From the NCBI GenBank assembly GCA_001899635.1, contig MKVQ01000004.1, positions 500,023-564,022 of the forward strand: a stretch of 64,000 nucleotides of DNA, in the 5' to 3' direction. The notes under the pieces were generated by a model. That model saw nothing but the letters and a program-made list of their open reading frames with translations, was not told where the DNA came from and ran no database searches. The position numbers were made by a program, and so were the translations under genes. This DNA comes from Myxococcales bacterium 68-20. Lineage in GTDB: Bacteria > Myxococcota_A > Polyangia > Polyangiales > Polyangiaceae. Positions 1 through 8,198 of the stretch are shown piece after piece (the stretch's first letter is position 1; the number at the start of each line of letters is the position of its first letter).

Positions 1-398
1 ATCGCGTAGCGTGGCAGGAAGAAGAAGCTCGTATCGATCGTCGGGTTGTAGTCCTGCGTCTGACCGCGGAAGACCGTCCCGGTCGTCATGCTGCTCTGGA
101 CGAACAACGCCGAGCCGGCGAACGGGCGCGGCGCGGGCTTGGCCGCCGGCGCAGGGGCGGACTCGGCCGGCGTGTCGGATGCCGGCGGCGTCGTTCCCGT
201 CCCCGTTCCGACCGACACGGCGGGCTGCGCGGTCGGCGTCGCCCCATCGCCCGAACCGGCGCTCGGAGCCGGCTGAGCCTGCGCGACCTGCTTGACCGGC
301 TGGTTGTCGGTCGCGGTCGGCGGAGCCGCAAGGGCTGCGGTGGCGGTGGTCAGCGACAGGCCAACCAGCAACGCCGACAGACAGGACGAACGCTTCAT
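1..398 (-). CDS. N-terminal part of a secreted, probably envelope-associated protein (cut by window edge)
   Basis: A reading frame opens at ATG 398-396 and runs off the window start, leaving 132 codons. Residues 1-26 form a clear Sec signal peptide: a KR-type start, a hydrophobic core and a LAA-type cleavage site near Ala26. A Pro/Ala/Gly/Thr-rich low-complexity linker follows to about residue 95. The last visible part turns hydrophobic and aromatic (SALFVQSS near 97, then TSFFFLPRY at the edge), which suits the first strands of an outer-membrane barrel or a lectin-like beta domain. The family cannot be named from this fragment. It is transcribed away from the gene at 840-2729 on the same strand, with a 441-base gap between them. 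Seen: signal peptide and linker. Inferred: surface or outer-membrane location. Confidence 0.7.
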   Translation of the reverse strand, partial: MKRSSCLSALLVGLSLTTATAALAAPPTATDNQPVKQVAQAQPAPSAGSGDGATPTAQPAVSVGTGTGTTPPASDTPAESAPAPAAKPAPRPFAGSALFVQSSMTTGTVFRGQTQDYNPTIDTSFFFLPRYA

Positions 399-839
399 TT
401 CGGGCTCCGCAAACAGACGATGGGGTGATCGATCGAGGGCTCGAGCCCAGGAACGCATTGGCGCCTATGCAAACAGCGTGCTCGACAGCGACAGGGCCAA
501 GTGGTTGATTTCAGTTACAAGTTTCTGACCCGAAGCGCCTCGTCAGCTTGTTGACGGGCGCGCCCGCGCCATCCCGAACGGAGAACGCACCAGGGAGCGG
601 CCTCGAAGGACACCCCCATGCTGCACCCCCTCCCAGGGGCACGCCGCATCTACTGCCGGAGCCGTCCCCGCGCAACACTGAACCCCTCTCGAGGGGCGCC
701 TTGCTCGAGCTTCGCCCGGGAGGGCCCCCTCCCCCGGACGGGAAGCGCTCCCGACCGCTCGGATGACCGCGGCCGGGACGTCGGGAACTGCGCCCGAGCG
801 GCGCCGTGCAGCGCCTTCCTCTGGCGAACCTCCCGCTCC
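399..839. other. Gene-free stretch between the truncated secreted gene and the FadL-like gene
   Basis: No convincing coding frame on either strand; the frames present are Arg/Pro-rich shadows. It should carry the promoter of the minus-strand gene starting at 398 and the 3' end of the FadL-like transcript. A 5-bp perfect inverted repeat (CGTCA, 6-base spacer, TGACG) lies at 541-556 and could be an operator. Two GC-rich hairpins lie at 683-733. No recognisable -35/-10 pair was found. Confidence 0.5.
683..733. repeat. Two GC-rich inverted repeats downstream of the FadL-like gene
   Basis: CCCCTC/GAGGGG (683-696) and GGGAGGG/CCCTCCC (718-733) are perfect inverted repeats with 2-base centres. They lie 110-160 bases past the stop of the minus-strand FadL-like gene. 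They could fold in its mRNA 3' end, but neither has a U tract, so intrinsic termination is only a possibility. Confidence 0.35.
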
Positions 840-2729
840 TCATTCCGGCTCTTCCCACCACTCCTTCCGGCGGGTGGGCGGCTTCTCCTCCTTCTTCGGT
901 GGAGGCGGCGGCGGCGGCCTCTTCACCACCGGCTCGTCGTCGTCCTCTTCCTCCTCGTCATCATCGGTCGAGGACGGCGGGGGCGGCGGCGGCGGTTTCG
1001 GAGGCTTCTTCACCTCCGGCTTCTCCTCGACCGGGGGCGGCGGCTTCTTCTCCTCCGGAGCGTCGGCCTTCTTCGCTTCGTCGGCCTTCTTCGCTTCGTC
1101 GTCGGCCTTCTTCGCTTCGTCGTCCTTCTTTTCCGTGCTCTCCGCCGGCTTGCTCTCCTCGCCGTCTTCGATGGGGCCGGCGTAGCCCGGCTCGTAGGAG
1201 TTACCGTAGTGGACCGGACGCGGCGGCCCGAAGAAGCCGTCGAACGAGACCGAGATTCCGAGCGAGAGGATGTGCGTGAAGCCTCGGTAGCTTCCCTCGT
1301 TCACCGCGGGGAGCAGGTCGCCGTCGGCGCCCTCGGAGGTCCCGTTCGCGGCGCCGTTCACCGGCCGGATGTCGCCCTGGCCCGTTCCGACCGTACGCGG
1401 AATGGAAGCGACGGCCGCGTAGCCGAGGTCGAAGCCGATCGAGCCGAGCTTGTATCCGATGCCGAACGTGCCAGCGACCTTCGCGAGGGTGTCGAAGTCG
1501 AGCCGCGTGAACTTGAAGTCGCTCGCCGACGAATCGAAGTAGGCGCCTCCGCGCACGGAGAGGATCCCGTCGCCGGTGTCGATGTTGTACGCGCCGCCGG
1601 CGCGGAGACCGATCGTGTTCTTGTAGCCGTGCTGAACGATGGTCTGGATGTCCTTGAAGACGCCAAGATCGGGCACCGACACGATCGGACCGAGCTTCTG
1701 CGCCGTTCCCCATCCCTCGTAGGTGACGTCGAGCTCGAGGTCGTAGAGCTCGAAGTCGGCGTCCATCCCGACGTAGCGTCCGCCGACGCGAAGCGCCCAC
1801 GGGAGCTGGAGCGCGAGGTTCGCCGCGCCGGGCTCGAGCTCCTGGCCTTCAGGCAGCGCGCGCGGTGCACGCGGCGAGAGCGTACCGTTCGCGCTGATGT
1901 TCGTCGGCGTGCGGAAGGACGCGCCGAATGCGAGCGAGGGCTTTGGACGGGCCATCACGCCGAACGTCGCGGCAAACGACGATCCGGATGCCTGGAGGGT
2001 GCTCCGCGAGTCGCAGCGGAAGTCCTCTTTCTTGTTCTCGCCGTCCTGCTCGTTGTCCTTGCAGACGTCGGGACCGAGATCCGTATACGAGATCGTCGTC
2101 TGATCGAAGTTGGCGAGGACGAGGTGACCGGAGACGCCGACGTCGAGCCATCGCGTGAGGCGGAACCCGGCCGAGAGCGTCGGGTAGATGAGCGACGAGC
2201 GCGACTGCACGAAATCGTAGCGCGACGCCGACGGCTTCCCCGCGATGCCGAGCGGGAACGTCCGATTGCCGATCGTAGGCGGACCGAAGACGCCTGCACC
2301 GACCGTGAGGCGATCGAAGTACCCGAAGTCGGTCGTCAACGCGAGGAACGGCGTGAAGAACGGCCCCGCGATGTTCGACACCAACGGATAGGGAGCGCCG
2401 CCCCATGGCGTCTGTGGATCGTCGGGGTTGTCGGGGAACGTGCCGATGCGCTGGAACTCGAAGGAGTGGACGAAGAGGTTGCCGTTGGCGAGGAGGTGCG
2501 TGCCCCGCTGGCGCGCGAGGCCCGCGGGGTTGTGATAGATGGCCGTCCCGTCGCTGGCCTTGGCGACGAACGCCGCCCCACGGCCCATCGCCTCCGCGCC
2601 GTTGTCGGGGATCTCGAAGCCACCCGCGGAAGCCGAGGCCGACTCGAGCGCGATCGTAGCGATGATCGCCGCTCGAAGGAGGTCACGCCTCGACGTCTTG
2701 GCTCCAAGAACGGAGACGCGCCCGTGCAC
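840..2729 (-). CDS. FadL/OmpP1/TodX-family outer-membrane transport protein with a long C-terminal tail
   Basis: 629 residues, GTG start at 2729. Predicted beta-barrel for uptake of hydrophobic compounds such as long-chain fatty acids. After the signal region the mature start reads SAGGFEIPDNGAEAMGRGAA, followed by IYHNPAGLA, the classic FadL N-terminal signature (G-A--MGRG-A, then YNPAG). Alternating hydrophobic strands continue to about residue 500, ending SLGISVSFDGFF like a terminal barrel strand. Residues about 502-629 are not part of any FadL barrel: KKADDEAKKADEAKK repeats, poly-Pro runs and an Asp/Glu block. The signal region contains SRRDLLRAA, resembling a twin-arginine motif, which is unexpected for a barrel protein. 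FadL proteins usually have 400-470 residues, so the extra length is this tail. The family call is firm; the substrate is unknown. Confidence 0.88.
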   Translation of the reverse strand: MHGRVSVLGAKTSRRDLLRAAIIATIALESASASAGGFEIPDNGAEAMGRGAAFVAKASDGTAIYHNPAGLARQRGTHLLANGNLFVHSFEFQRIGTFPDNPDDPQTPWGGAPYPLVSNIAGPFFTPFLALTTDFGYFDRLTVGAGVFGPPTIGNRTFPLGIAGKPSASRYDFVQSRSSLIYPTLSAGFRLTRWLDVGVSGHLVLANFDQTTISYTDLGPDVCKDNEQDGENKKEDFRCDSRSTLQASGSSFAATFGVMARPKPSLAFGASFRTPTNISANGTLSPRAPRALPEGQELEPGAANLALQLPWALRVGGRYVGMDADFELYDLELDVTYEGWGTAQKLGPIVSVPDLGVFKDIQTIVQHGYKNTIGLRAGGAYNIDTGDGILSVRGGAYFDSSASDFKFTRLDFDTLAKVAGTFGIGYKLGSIGFDLGYAAVASIPRTVGTGQGDIRPVNGAANGTSEGADGDLLPAVNEGSYRGFTHILSLGISVSFDGFFGPPRPVHYGNSYEPGYAGPIEDGEESKPAESTEKKDDEAKKADDEAKKADEAKKADAPEEKKPPPPVEEKPEVKKPPKPPPPPPPSSTDDDEEEEDDDEPVVKRPPPPPPPKKEEKPPTRRKEWWEEPE

Positions 2730-2902
2730 GGTTCGACTCTAACAAGCTCGGGCGCAAAAACGCAGTGAAGTGATGCACGTGCGGTGAGCCCGGGGCGGTT
2801 CCGAGCTCTCCGCCAGCGACCGCCTCGCCGGAAGGACGATGGACAGGCGATGCACTCCCGTCCACGGCCTCGGTCGCCGAGCGAGCGTCAGGGTCGGTCG
2901 AA

Positions 2903-4222
2903 TCAAGTCCCCGGGCAGCCCGGCGCGCCGGTCGGCTGGCCGTTTCGCTCGCACGGCGCGCAGGTGAACCCCTTCTGGCAGTTCCCCCGCGAGGTGCCGA
3001 GGTTCTCGATGAAGCTCAGCTTGATGCAATCGCTGATGCACACGCCCGAGTACTGCCCCTGAAAGAAGTTGTCGGCGGTGCAGGGCGGCGCCTGGAAGCT
3101 CGGATCGAGGTTCTCGTTCGGCGCGCAGAGCTCGGCGCCCTGCGTGCAGTTCTCGTCCTCGTCATCGAGCTTGCTCTGACGTTCGGCAGGGACGGTCGCC
3201 TTGGGAACGCACTTGCCGCGACCGACGCCGCTCTTCTTGTCGATGCAGCAATCCTTGAACTTGGTCGCCGGCTGCTTGGGAGCATCGCACGAGACGGTCT
3301 TGCAGGCCCCGGTCTCCTTGCCGTCGAGCGGGTTGAAACACGGCGTGCAGCGCTCGTTCGAGTCGCAGACGTCCTGCGGAAGCGAGGCCTTCTGCTTGTC
3401 GACCTCGGGGATGTTCACGTTGAGGCAACGCCCCTCGGCGTTCGCGAGCGACTTGCAGGTCTTCGGCAGGTACTGCCCGCCCGCGGCGATCGACTTCTCG
3501 GGAGCGCATAGGCCACCGCTGCAGGTCGCGAGGAGCTTCGCCGCGTCGGCAGGAACGAGGTTCGAGGGGACACAGCGGGCGCCGTCCCCGCACGTCGGGA
3601 ACGTGCTCACGTCGACGACCGGCGGTCCACTGTACGGGCACGAGAGCGCGGGTGCCCCGCCGGCCCCGTCGCCGGGGGAGCTCGTGCACTCTGCGGGCGG
3701 CGCCTTGCCGATCTCGCAGACGCCAGTCGGCTCGCCGCCCTTGAGCGGATTGTTGCAAGGCACGCAGCGCTCGTCGTCCGCGCACACGTCACCTTCGCCG
3801 CGGTTGAGGAGCGTGCCGTTCTTCGCGACCTCCGGTACGCAGAGGCTCATGCAGCGACCTTCACCGAAGGCCGACTTGCACGTGGTCGGCGCCGCGCCGC
3901 CGCTCTTCACGAGCGTGTCGGGAACGCACACGCCGGCGCCGCCCTCGGTGCAGGTGTCGAGCTGCGAGGAGACCGCGCTCGGGACCTTGTCCTTCGGGAT
4001 ACATCGAGCCTTGCCGCCCGACGCGCACGCGCACTTCGGGAACTTCCCCGGGTCCTCGGGCGTGATCGCCGGGGCGCCGCCGCACTCGACCGAGTCTCGC
4101 TTCGAGCTCGCCGTGGAGCCGCCACGAGTCCGGATGTTGTCGCCCTCGAACTCGGGCGCAGCGCACGCGATCAGCAAGCACGCGGACAGCCCCGCCACGA
4201 CCACTGCCTTCGTTCGGCTCAT
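2903..4222 (-). CDS. Cys-rich lipoprotein with three tandem modules
   Basis: 439 residues from ATG 4222; an alternative ATG lies two codons upstream at 4228. A lipoprotein signal peptide ends in LLIAC, with Cys20 as the lipidated residue. The mature protein has three homologous modules of roughly 100 residues (about 62-168, 208-307 and 323-437). Each contains an F--C start, a (R/K)C(I/V)P turn, a TCK or CT segment and an ERC-PC-NPL-G--TG-C end, so about ten cysteines per module. The even cysteine number suggests disulphide-bonded surface modules. Reading could begin much further upstream in the same frame, but the lipobox fixes the start. No family name recognised. The next gene in the same direction is the FadL-like gene, 173 bases away, so co-transcription is possible. 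Function unknown. Confidence 0.8.
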   Translation of the reverse strand: MSRTKAVVVAGLSACLLIACAAPEFEGDNIRTRGGSTASSKRDSVECGGAPAITPEDPGKFPKCACASGGKARCIPKDKVPSAVSSQLDTCTEGGAGVCVPDTLVKSGGAAPTTCKSAFGEGRCMSLCVPEVAKNGTLLNRGEGDVCADDERCVPCNNPLKGGEPTGVCEIGKAPPAECTSSPGDGAGGAPALSCPYSGPPVVDVSTFPTCGDGARCVPSNLVPADAAKLLATCSGGLCAPEKSIAAGGQYLPKTCKSLANAEGRCLNVNIPEVDKQKASLPQDVCDSNERCTPCFNPLDGKETGACKTVSCDAPKQPATKFKDCCIDKKSGVGRGKCVPKATVPAERQSKLDDEDENCTQGAELCAPNENLDPSFQAPPCTADNFFQGQYSGVCISDCIKLSFIENLGTSRGNCQKGFTCAPCERNGQPTGAPGCPGT

Positions 4223-4538
4223 CGTCATCGACCCCGAACGTGTCGAGTTCAAGACTCGGGCCACGCTGCGCGATCTGCGCAGCGTCTCGCGCACGACGAA
4301 CCTCCTCCGGGGATGGTCGGTCAACGCTGCGAGTTTGTCGGGACACTCTGCGGGTTTGTTGACCCTCGCGAAGCGTGCCGACAGTGTGCGACCGCTCTCG
4401 CTCGCCATCGCTCCCGAGCCCGCAGCTTCGATGTAGCCGCGATCCAACCTGGGCTGGAGAAAGCCCACGGGCTCTCGATGCACCAGGAAACAAACGTGTT
4501 CCTTTGCGTGGAGCCAAAAGAGTTCGTATTACTCTTTC
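4223..4538. promoter_or_regulatory. Divergent promoter region between the Cys-rich lipoprotein and the ADP-ribosylglycohydrolase
   Basis: About 315 bases with no convincing gene; it must contain promoters for both directions. The last 40 bases are AT-richer than their surroundings and contain a perfect 7-bp inverted repeat next to the plus-strand start codon, listed separately. No other clear motif. Confidence 0.55.
4517..4537. promoter_or_regulatory. Perfect 7-bp inverted repeat abutting a start codon
   Basis: AAAGAGT (4517-4523), 7-base spacer, ACTCTTT (4531-4537); the ATG of the ADP-ribosylglycohydrolase gene begins at 4539. No Shine-Dalgarno sequence is present. The repeat could be a protein operator, for example for the TetR regulator encoded downstream, or an mRNA hairpin controlling initiation. 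Confidence 0.45.
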
Positions 4539-5573
4539 ATGGTCCGAACGGATGGAGCGAGCGAGGGTGCGGCGCGGGCGGAAGCCGCGCTCGGAGCGGT
4601 GCTGGGCGCCCTGGTCGGCGACGCGGCTGGCGCCGTCCTGGAGTTCTTCGGAAGGCCGATCGAAACGGCCGACGTCGCGCACGCGATGACGATGCCGGGC
4701 GGAGGGACATGGGCGGTCGCTCCGGGACAGATCACCGACGACGGCGAGCTCACGATGAGCCTCCTCTCCGCGCTTGCGGCCGAGCCCGACGCACCGACCG
4801 AGCGCGCCGCTCGCCACTACGCGCGCTGGGCTCTCTCGAACCCATTCGACATCGGTGCCACGACGGCCGCTTCGCTCGGCTGTCTCCGCGACCGTGACCG
4901 CGCCGCGCAGGCGTCGGTGAACGGCGCCGCCGCCGTGATGACGGCGACGGCGCGCGAGCGGTGCATGGGGTCGAAGGCGAACGGCAGCCTGATGCGCGCA
5001 ACGCCGCTCGGCGTGTGGGGAGCAGCACGCGGTCAGACCGACGTCGAGGCAGCGGTGATGAGCGACGCACGGCTCTCCCATCCGAACGACGCATGCGTCG
5101 GCGCGGCGGTCGCCTACGTGCTCGCGATCCGCCATCTCATCCGCGAGCCGGGCGACGTTGCCGGTGCGATCGCGCACGCGGCGGGCGCGCTACTCGCCGA
5201 CCCCTTCGCCGAACCGCGACGATGGCTCGAGGAGGCGCGGGCGAACCAAGCAGTCCCGTACACACCGATGGACGGCTTCGTACGGATCGCGTTCACCCAT
5301 GCGTTTCGTCACCTCGCGCTCGGCACCACCTACGAGGAAGCTCTTCGCGAGACGCTCGCCGGCGGAGGAGACACCGACACCAACGCGTGCATCGTCGGCG
5401 GTCTGCTCGGTGCTCGCTGGGGCGTTGGGGCAATCCCTCCTGCGATGACGGAGAAGGTCCTCTCCTGCGATACGACCGCAGGAGCGAACCCACGCCCCGC
5501 CGAGCTCCATCCGCGCTCGGCTCCCGATCTCGTCCGCTCAGTCCTCCACGCATCGCACGCGCGGACGAGCTGA
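4539..5573 (+). CDS. ADP-ribosylglycohydrolase family protein (DraG-like)
   Basis: 344 residues, cytoplasmic. The family removes ADP-ribose from proteins or hydrolyses related ADP-ribosyl substrates using two Mg ions. The N-terminal motif is ALVGDAAGA (about 24-32), then TDDGELT (66-72), equivalent to the family's metal-binding TDDTxM. The C-terminal GGGDTDTNA (275-283) supplies the other metal-binding aspartates (Asp278 and Asp280) and is canonical. Length suits the family. ATG 4539 was chosen because the family N-terminus (AEAALGAVLGALVGD) begins shortly after it. No ADP-ribosyltransferase partner is visible nearby. A TetR regulator follows 89 bases downstream on the same strand and may share its transcript. 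Substrate unknown. Confidence 0.9.
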   Translation: MVRTDGASEGAARAEAALGAVLGALVGDAAGAVLEFFGRPIETADVAHAMTMPGGGTWAVAPGQITDDGELTMSLLSALAAEPDAPTERAARHYARWALSNPFDIGATTAASLGCLRDRDRAAQASVNGAAAVMTATARERCMGSKANGSLMRATPLGVWGAARGQTDVEAAVMSDARLSHPNDACVGAAVAYVLAIRHLIREPGDVAGAIAHAAGALLADPFAEPRRWLEEARANQAVPYTPMDGFVRIAFTHAFRHLALGTTYEEALRETLAGGGDTDTNACIVGGLLGARWGVGAIPPAMTEKVLSCDTTAGANPRPAELHPRSAPDLVRSVLHASHARTS

Positions 5574-5662
5574 GCCGCGAGGACGCGAAGCCGAGCCGGT
5601 AAGACGATGGAAGGAAACGCCGATGGCTCCACATCGGAGCCTCGGCGATACTCCCGTGCGCA

Positions 5663-6415
5663 ATGGTGAGGGAAGCGACGAAGCGCGCGTCGACACGCCG
5701 GCCGACACCGAAGGCCGCGCGGACGCGGAGCAAGACGACCACGAGCGGCATCGTGGCGAAGGCGGACGCCAGTCGCGCGCCAGGACGCGGCAAGTACGAT
5801 CGCTCGCGCACCGCCGACCAACGTCAGAAGGAGCAGCTCGCTCGCTTGCTCGAAGCAGCCGGGCACGTCTTCTCCGAGATGGGCTGGGCCGATGCAACCG
5901 TCGAGGCGATCGTGAACCGCGCCGGGATGAGCCGGCGGACGTTCTACGAGCACTTCGACGATCTCAAGGACTGCCTCCTCACCTTCCATCAGAAGGCGAC
6001 GCGCCGCGCGTTCCGCGCCGTCGAAGCGGCGGTGACGAACGCCGACGCGTCGCGACCGGGAGAGATGCTCGACCTCGGCGTGAAGGGCTTCCTCGGCGGG
6101 ATCGCGATGTTCCCCCATGTCGCCCGCGTCATCTTCCGCGTGGTCCGTGCCGCCGGTCCCGAGTTCGAGATCGTGCACGAGCAGATGATCGGACACTTCG
6201 TGAAGCTGATGCAGGATGGCGTCGCGCGCGCGCACAAGCTCGGCCGCACCCTGCTTCCGCCCGACGAGCTCCGCACGTTCGCGCTCGTGTCCGCGATGGA
6301 AGCGGTCGCGATGCGCTACGTGATGCGCGGTGAGGAGGCGAAGGCGATGGAGGCCGCGCCACTCCTCATCGACATGGTGCAACGCACGTTCGGCGTGACC
6401 CCTCCTCGGTCCTGA
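5663..6415 (+). CDS. TetR-family transcriptional regulator
   Basis: 250 residues from ATG 5663. The first 50 are Arg/Lys/Thr-rich and probably disordered, so a GTG at 5753 is an alternative start. The DNA-binding helix-turn-helix spans roughly 58-105: RLLEAAGHVFSEMGWADATV, then IVNRAGMSRRTFYEHFDDLK, which matches TetR proteins at the recognition helix. The remaining 145 residues are the ligand-binding/dimerisation domain with no recognisable subfamily. It sits directly downstream of the ADP-ribosylglycohydrolase gene and is followed by a hairpin. The ligand is unknown; autoregulation or control of the upstream gene is inferred from position only. Confidence 0.9.
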   Translation: MVREATKRASTRRPTPKAARTRSKTTTSGIVAKADASRAPGRGKYDRSRTADQRQKEQLARLLEAAGHVFSEMGWADATVEAIVNRAGMSRRTFYEHFDDLKDCLLTFHQKATRRAFRAVEAAVTNADASRPGEMLDLGVKGFLGGIAMFPHVARVIFRVVRAAGPEFEIVHEQMIGHFVKLMQDGVARAHKLGRTLLPPDELRTFALVSAMEAVAMRYVMRGEEAKAMEAAPLLIDMVQRTFGVTPPRS

Positions 6416-6419
6416 TGCT

Positions 6420-6439
6420 CGAGCTCGACCTCGAGCTCG
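6420..6439 (+). terminator. Hairpin directly after the TetR gene
   Basis: GAGCTCGA (6421-6428), CC, TCGAGCTC (6431-6438), extended by one C-G pair, begins 5 bases after the TGA at 6413-6415. No U tract follows, so this is a terminator-like hairpin rather than a textbook intrinsic terminator. Confidence 0.45.
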
Positions 6440-6781
6440 CTGGGCCCAGGCCCCGAGCTCGGCGCGACGGTCGAACCAGGCCCACACCCACCCATATCGA
6501 CGCCGTACGTTTCGAGTCCTGGAATCTCGTAGAAACGAGTATTTCGTCCGCTGTCGCCGCTAGGACCGCCGCACGTCGGTCGTTGCCGCGATGGCGAAGT
6601 CCGTGTCATGGAGTCACACTGTTTACACCGAAATCTCGTTTTTAACAGAACGCGTCTCGCCGGCATTGCGTATGAAGGCGGCGAGCGAGAGGATCAGCCC
6701 GACGTGGCGGATCGCTCACGCACGGGTCTCGCCCGCATGAGCACCGCTGTTCCGGAGTGATCGTTGCAATCGACATCAGCA
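6440..6781. promoter_or_regulatory. Gene-free leader region upstream of the hybrid histidine kinase
   Basis: About 340 bases without a credible gene. It contains a small hairpin CTCGT/ACGAG (6526-6539) and a notably AT-rich patch around 6618-6650 (GTTTACACCG, then CGTTTTTAACAG), probably the promoter of the downstream kinase gene. No -35/-10 pair with correct spacing could be fixed. Confidence 0.4.
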
Positions 6782-8164
6782 ATGGTTCGCATCGCGCTGG
6801 TTGACCAGTGCGAGCACAGCGAGGAGATCGGTCAGGCGCTCGCGAACGCGGGCTACGACGTCACGCACGTGCCCGACAGCGGCGCAAGCAGCGACGCGCA
6901 CGTCGTCGTGCGTGTCACGGCGGAGCGCTCGAAGTCGGGGATCACGTCGCTGGCGCCGGATGCCGAGCGCGGGTCTGGCGAGCACGCGCGAGTCGACGTG
7001 GGGACCGCTCCTCCCCAGGGAGCTCAGGGAATGGAAGCGATCGCGCGACTCGCAGGCGGCATCGCCCACGACTTCAACAACATCCTGTCCGTGATCGCGA
7101 TCTGCACCGACGAGATCGGCAGCACGAACCCGTGCGACGCGACGCGCGCATGTCTCGACGACATCCGCAATGCCATCGAGCGCGGCTCCTCGGTGACGAG
7201 GGACCTGCTCGCCTTCAGTCGTCGCGACATGATGAACCCGCAGAACATCGACTTCAACGACGTCCTGACGTCGTGTCGTCGGACGCTCGAGCGCATCGTC
7301 GGAGACGAGGTCACGCTCGAGACGACTCCGGCGGAGTGCGAGGCGCGTGTTCGTATCGACTCGAGCCAGTGGTCGTCGGTCTTCATCAACCTCGCGCTCA
7401 ACGCGCGAGCGGCGATGCCGCACGGCGGATCGCTGAAGCTCCGGACGCGCGTCCTCACGATCGATCCGGCCGAGCACGGGCGCGCCAACGTCAAGGGCAG
7501 CTACGTCGAGCTCGAGGTGAGCGACACCGGCTGCGGAATGCCCAAGAGCGTCCAGGCACGCATCTTCGAGCCGTTCTTCACGACCAAGGACCGCGGGCGT
7601 GCGACCGGCCTCGGCCTCCCTGTCGTCTCGGCAATCGTCGAGCAGAGCGGCGGATGGATCGAGGTCACGAGCGAGGTCGATGCCGGCACGACGTTCCGCA
7701 TCTACGTCCCCTCCACGAGCGAAGCGCCCGGCGCCCTGTCGCGCGCTCGCCCGACTCTCGTCGAGCCGCCGCGGGAGCAATCCGTCCTCGTCGTCGAGGA
7801 CGAGGTGCCCCTGCTCCGGTTCGCCGTGCGAGCGCTCCAGCGAAGCGGCTACCGTGTCTTCCAGGCCGTCAGCGCCGAGGATGCGCTGGCGATGATGCCG
7901 GAGATTGGCACGCTCGATCTGCTCGTCACGGACATCGTGTTGCCTGGCCTGAGCGGTCGCCGTCTGGCCGAGATGCTCGTCGAACGGGATCCCGATCTGG
8001 CGGTCGTCTACACGAGCGGATACACGGACGACGAGGTCGTGCGCCACGGAGTGTCGCGCGCGCAGCTCTTCTTCCTGCAGAAGCCCTACTCGACGACGGT
8101 CCTCGTCCAGCGCGCCGAAGACGCGCTCGCCTCGAGGAAGGCGAAGCGCGCGCTCGCGCGGTAG
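6782..8164 (+). CDS. Cytoplasmic hybrid sensor histidine kinase with C-terminal receiver
   Basis: 460 residues from ATG 6782; a TTG at 6764 would add six. The N-terminal 45 residues (MVRIALVDQCEHSEEIGQAL and on) look like the first strand and helix of a receiver, but the acceptor-Asp region is absent. The dimerisation/phosphoacceptor helix follows with LAGGIAHDFNNILSV; the phosphorylated His is about residue 96. The ATPase domain shows the N box (NLALNARAAMPHGG), the G1 box (SDTGCGMP), the F box (IFEPFFTTK) and the G2 box (GLGL). A full receiver occupies about 335-455 with VVEDE, the acceptor Asp in TDIVLPG, YTSGY and the conserved Lys in LQKPY. No membrane segment, so it senses a cytoplasmic signal or a partner protein. 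No cognate response regulator is adjacent. Confidence 0.92.
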   Translation: MVRIALVDQCEHSEEIGQALANAGYDVTHVPDSGASSDAHVVVRVTAERSKSGITSLAPDAERGSGEHARVDVGTAPPQGAQGMEAIARLAGGIAHDFNNILSVIAICTDEIGSTNPCDATRACLDDIRNAIERGSSVTRDLLAFSRRDMMNPQNIDFNDVLTSCRRTLERIVGDEVTLETTPAECEARVRIDSSQWSSVFINLALNARAAMPHGGSLKLRTRVLTIDPAEHGRANVKGSYVELEVSDTGCGMPKSVQARIFEPFFTTKDRGRATGLGLPVVSAIVEQSGGWIEVTSEVDAGTTFRIYVPSTSEAPGALSRARPTLVEPPREQSVLVVEDEVPLLRFAVRALQRSGYRVFQAVSAEDALAMMPEIGTLDLLVTDIVLPGLSGRRLAEMLVERDPDLAVVYTSGYTDDEVVRHGVSRAQLFFLQKPYSTTVLVQRAEDALASRKAKRALAR

Positions 8165-8198
8165 GCGGAAGCCGCTCCCCCGCCCTCGTCCTTGCCGG

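Noticed and set aside
618-2768. A 716-residue open frame on the plus strand over the FadL-like gene
   Set aside because: Arg/Glu-rich composition typical of antisense shadow; the minus-strand frame has a signal peptide and FadL motifs.
3201-4436. 411-residue plus-strand frame opposite the Cys-rich lipoprotein
   Set aside because: It mirrors the Cys repeats of the minus strand (Cys codons reading as Ala/Thr and Arg/Gly); no Shine-Dalgarno or domain.
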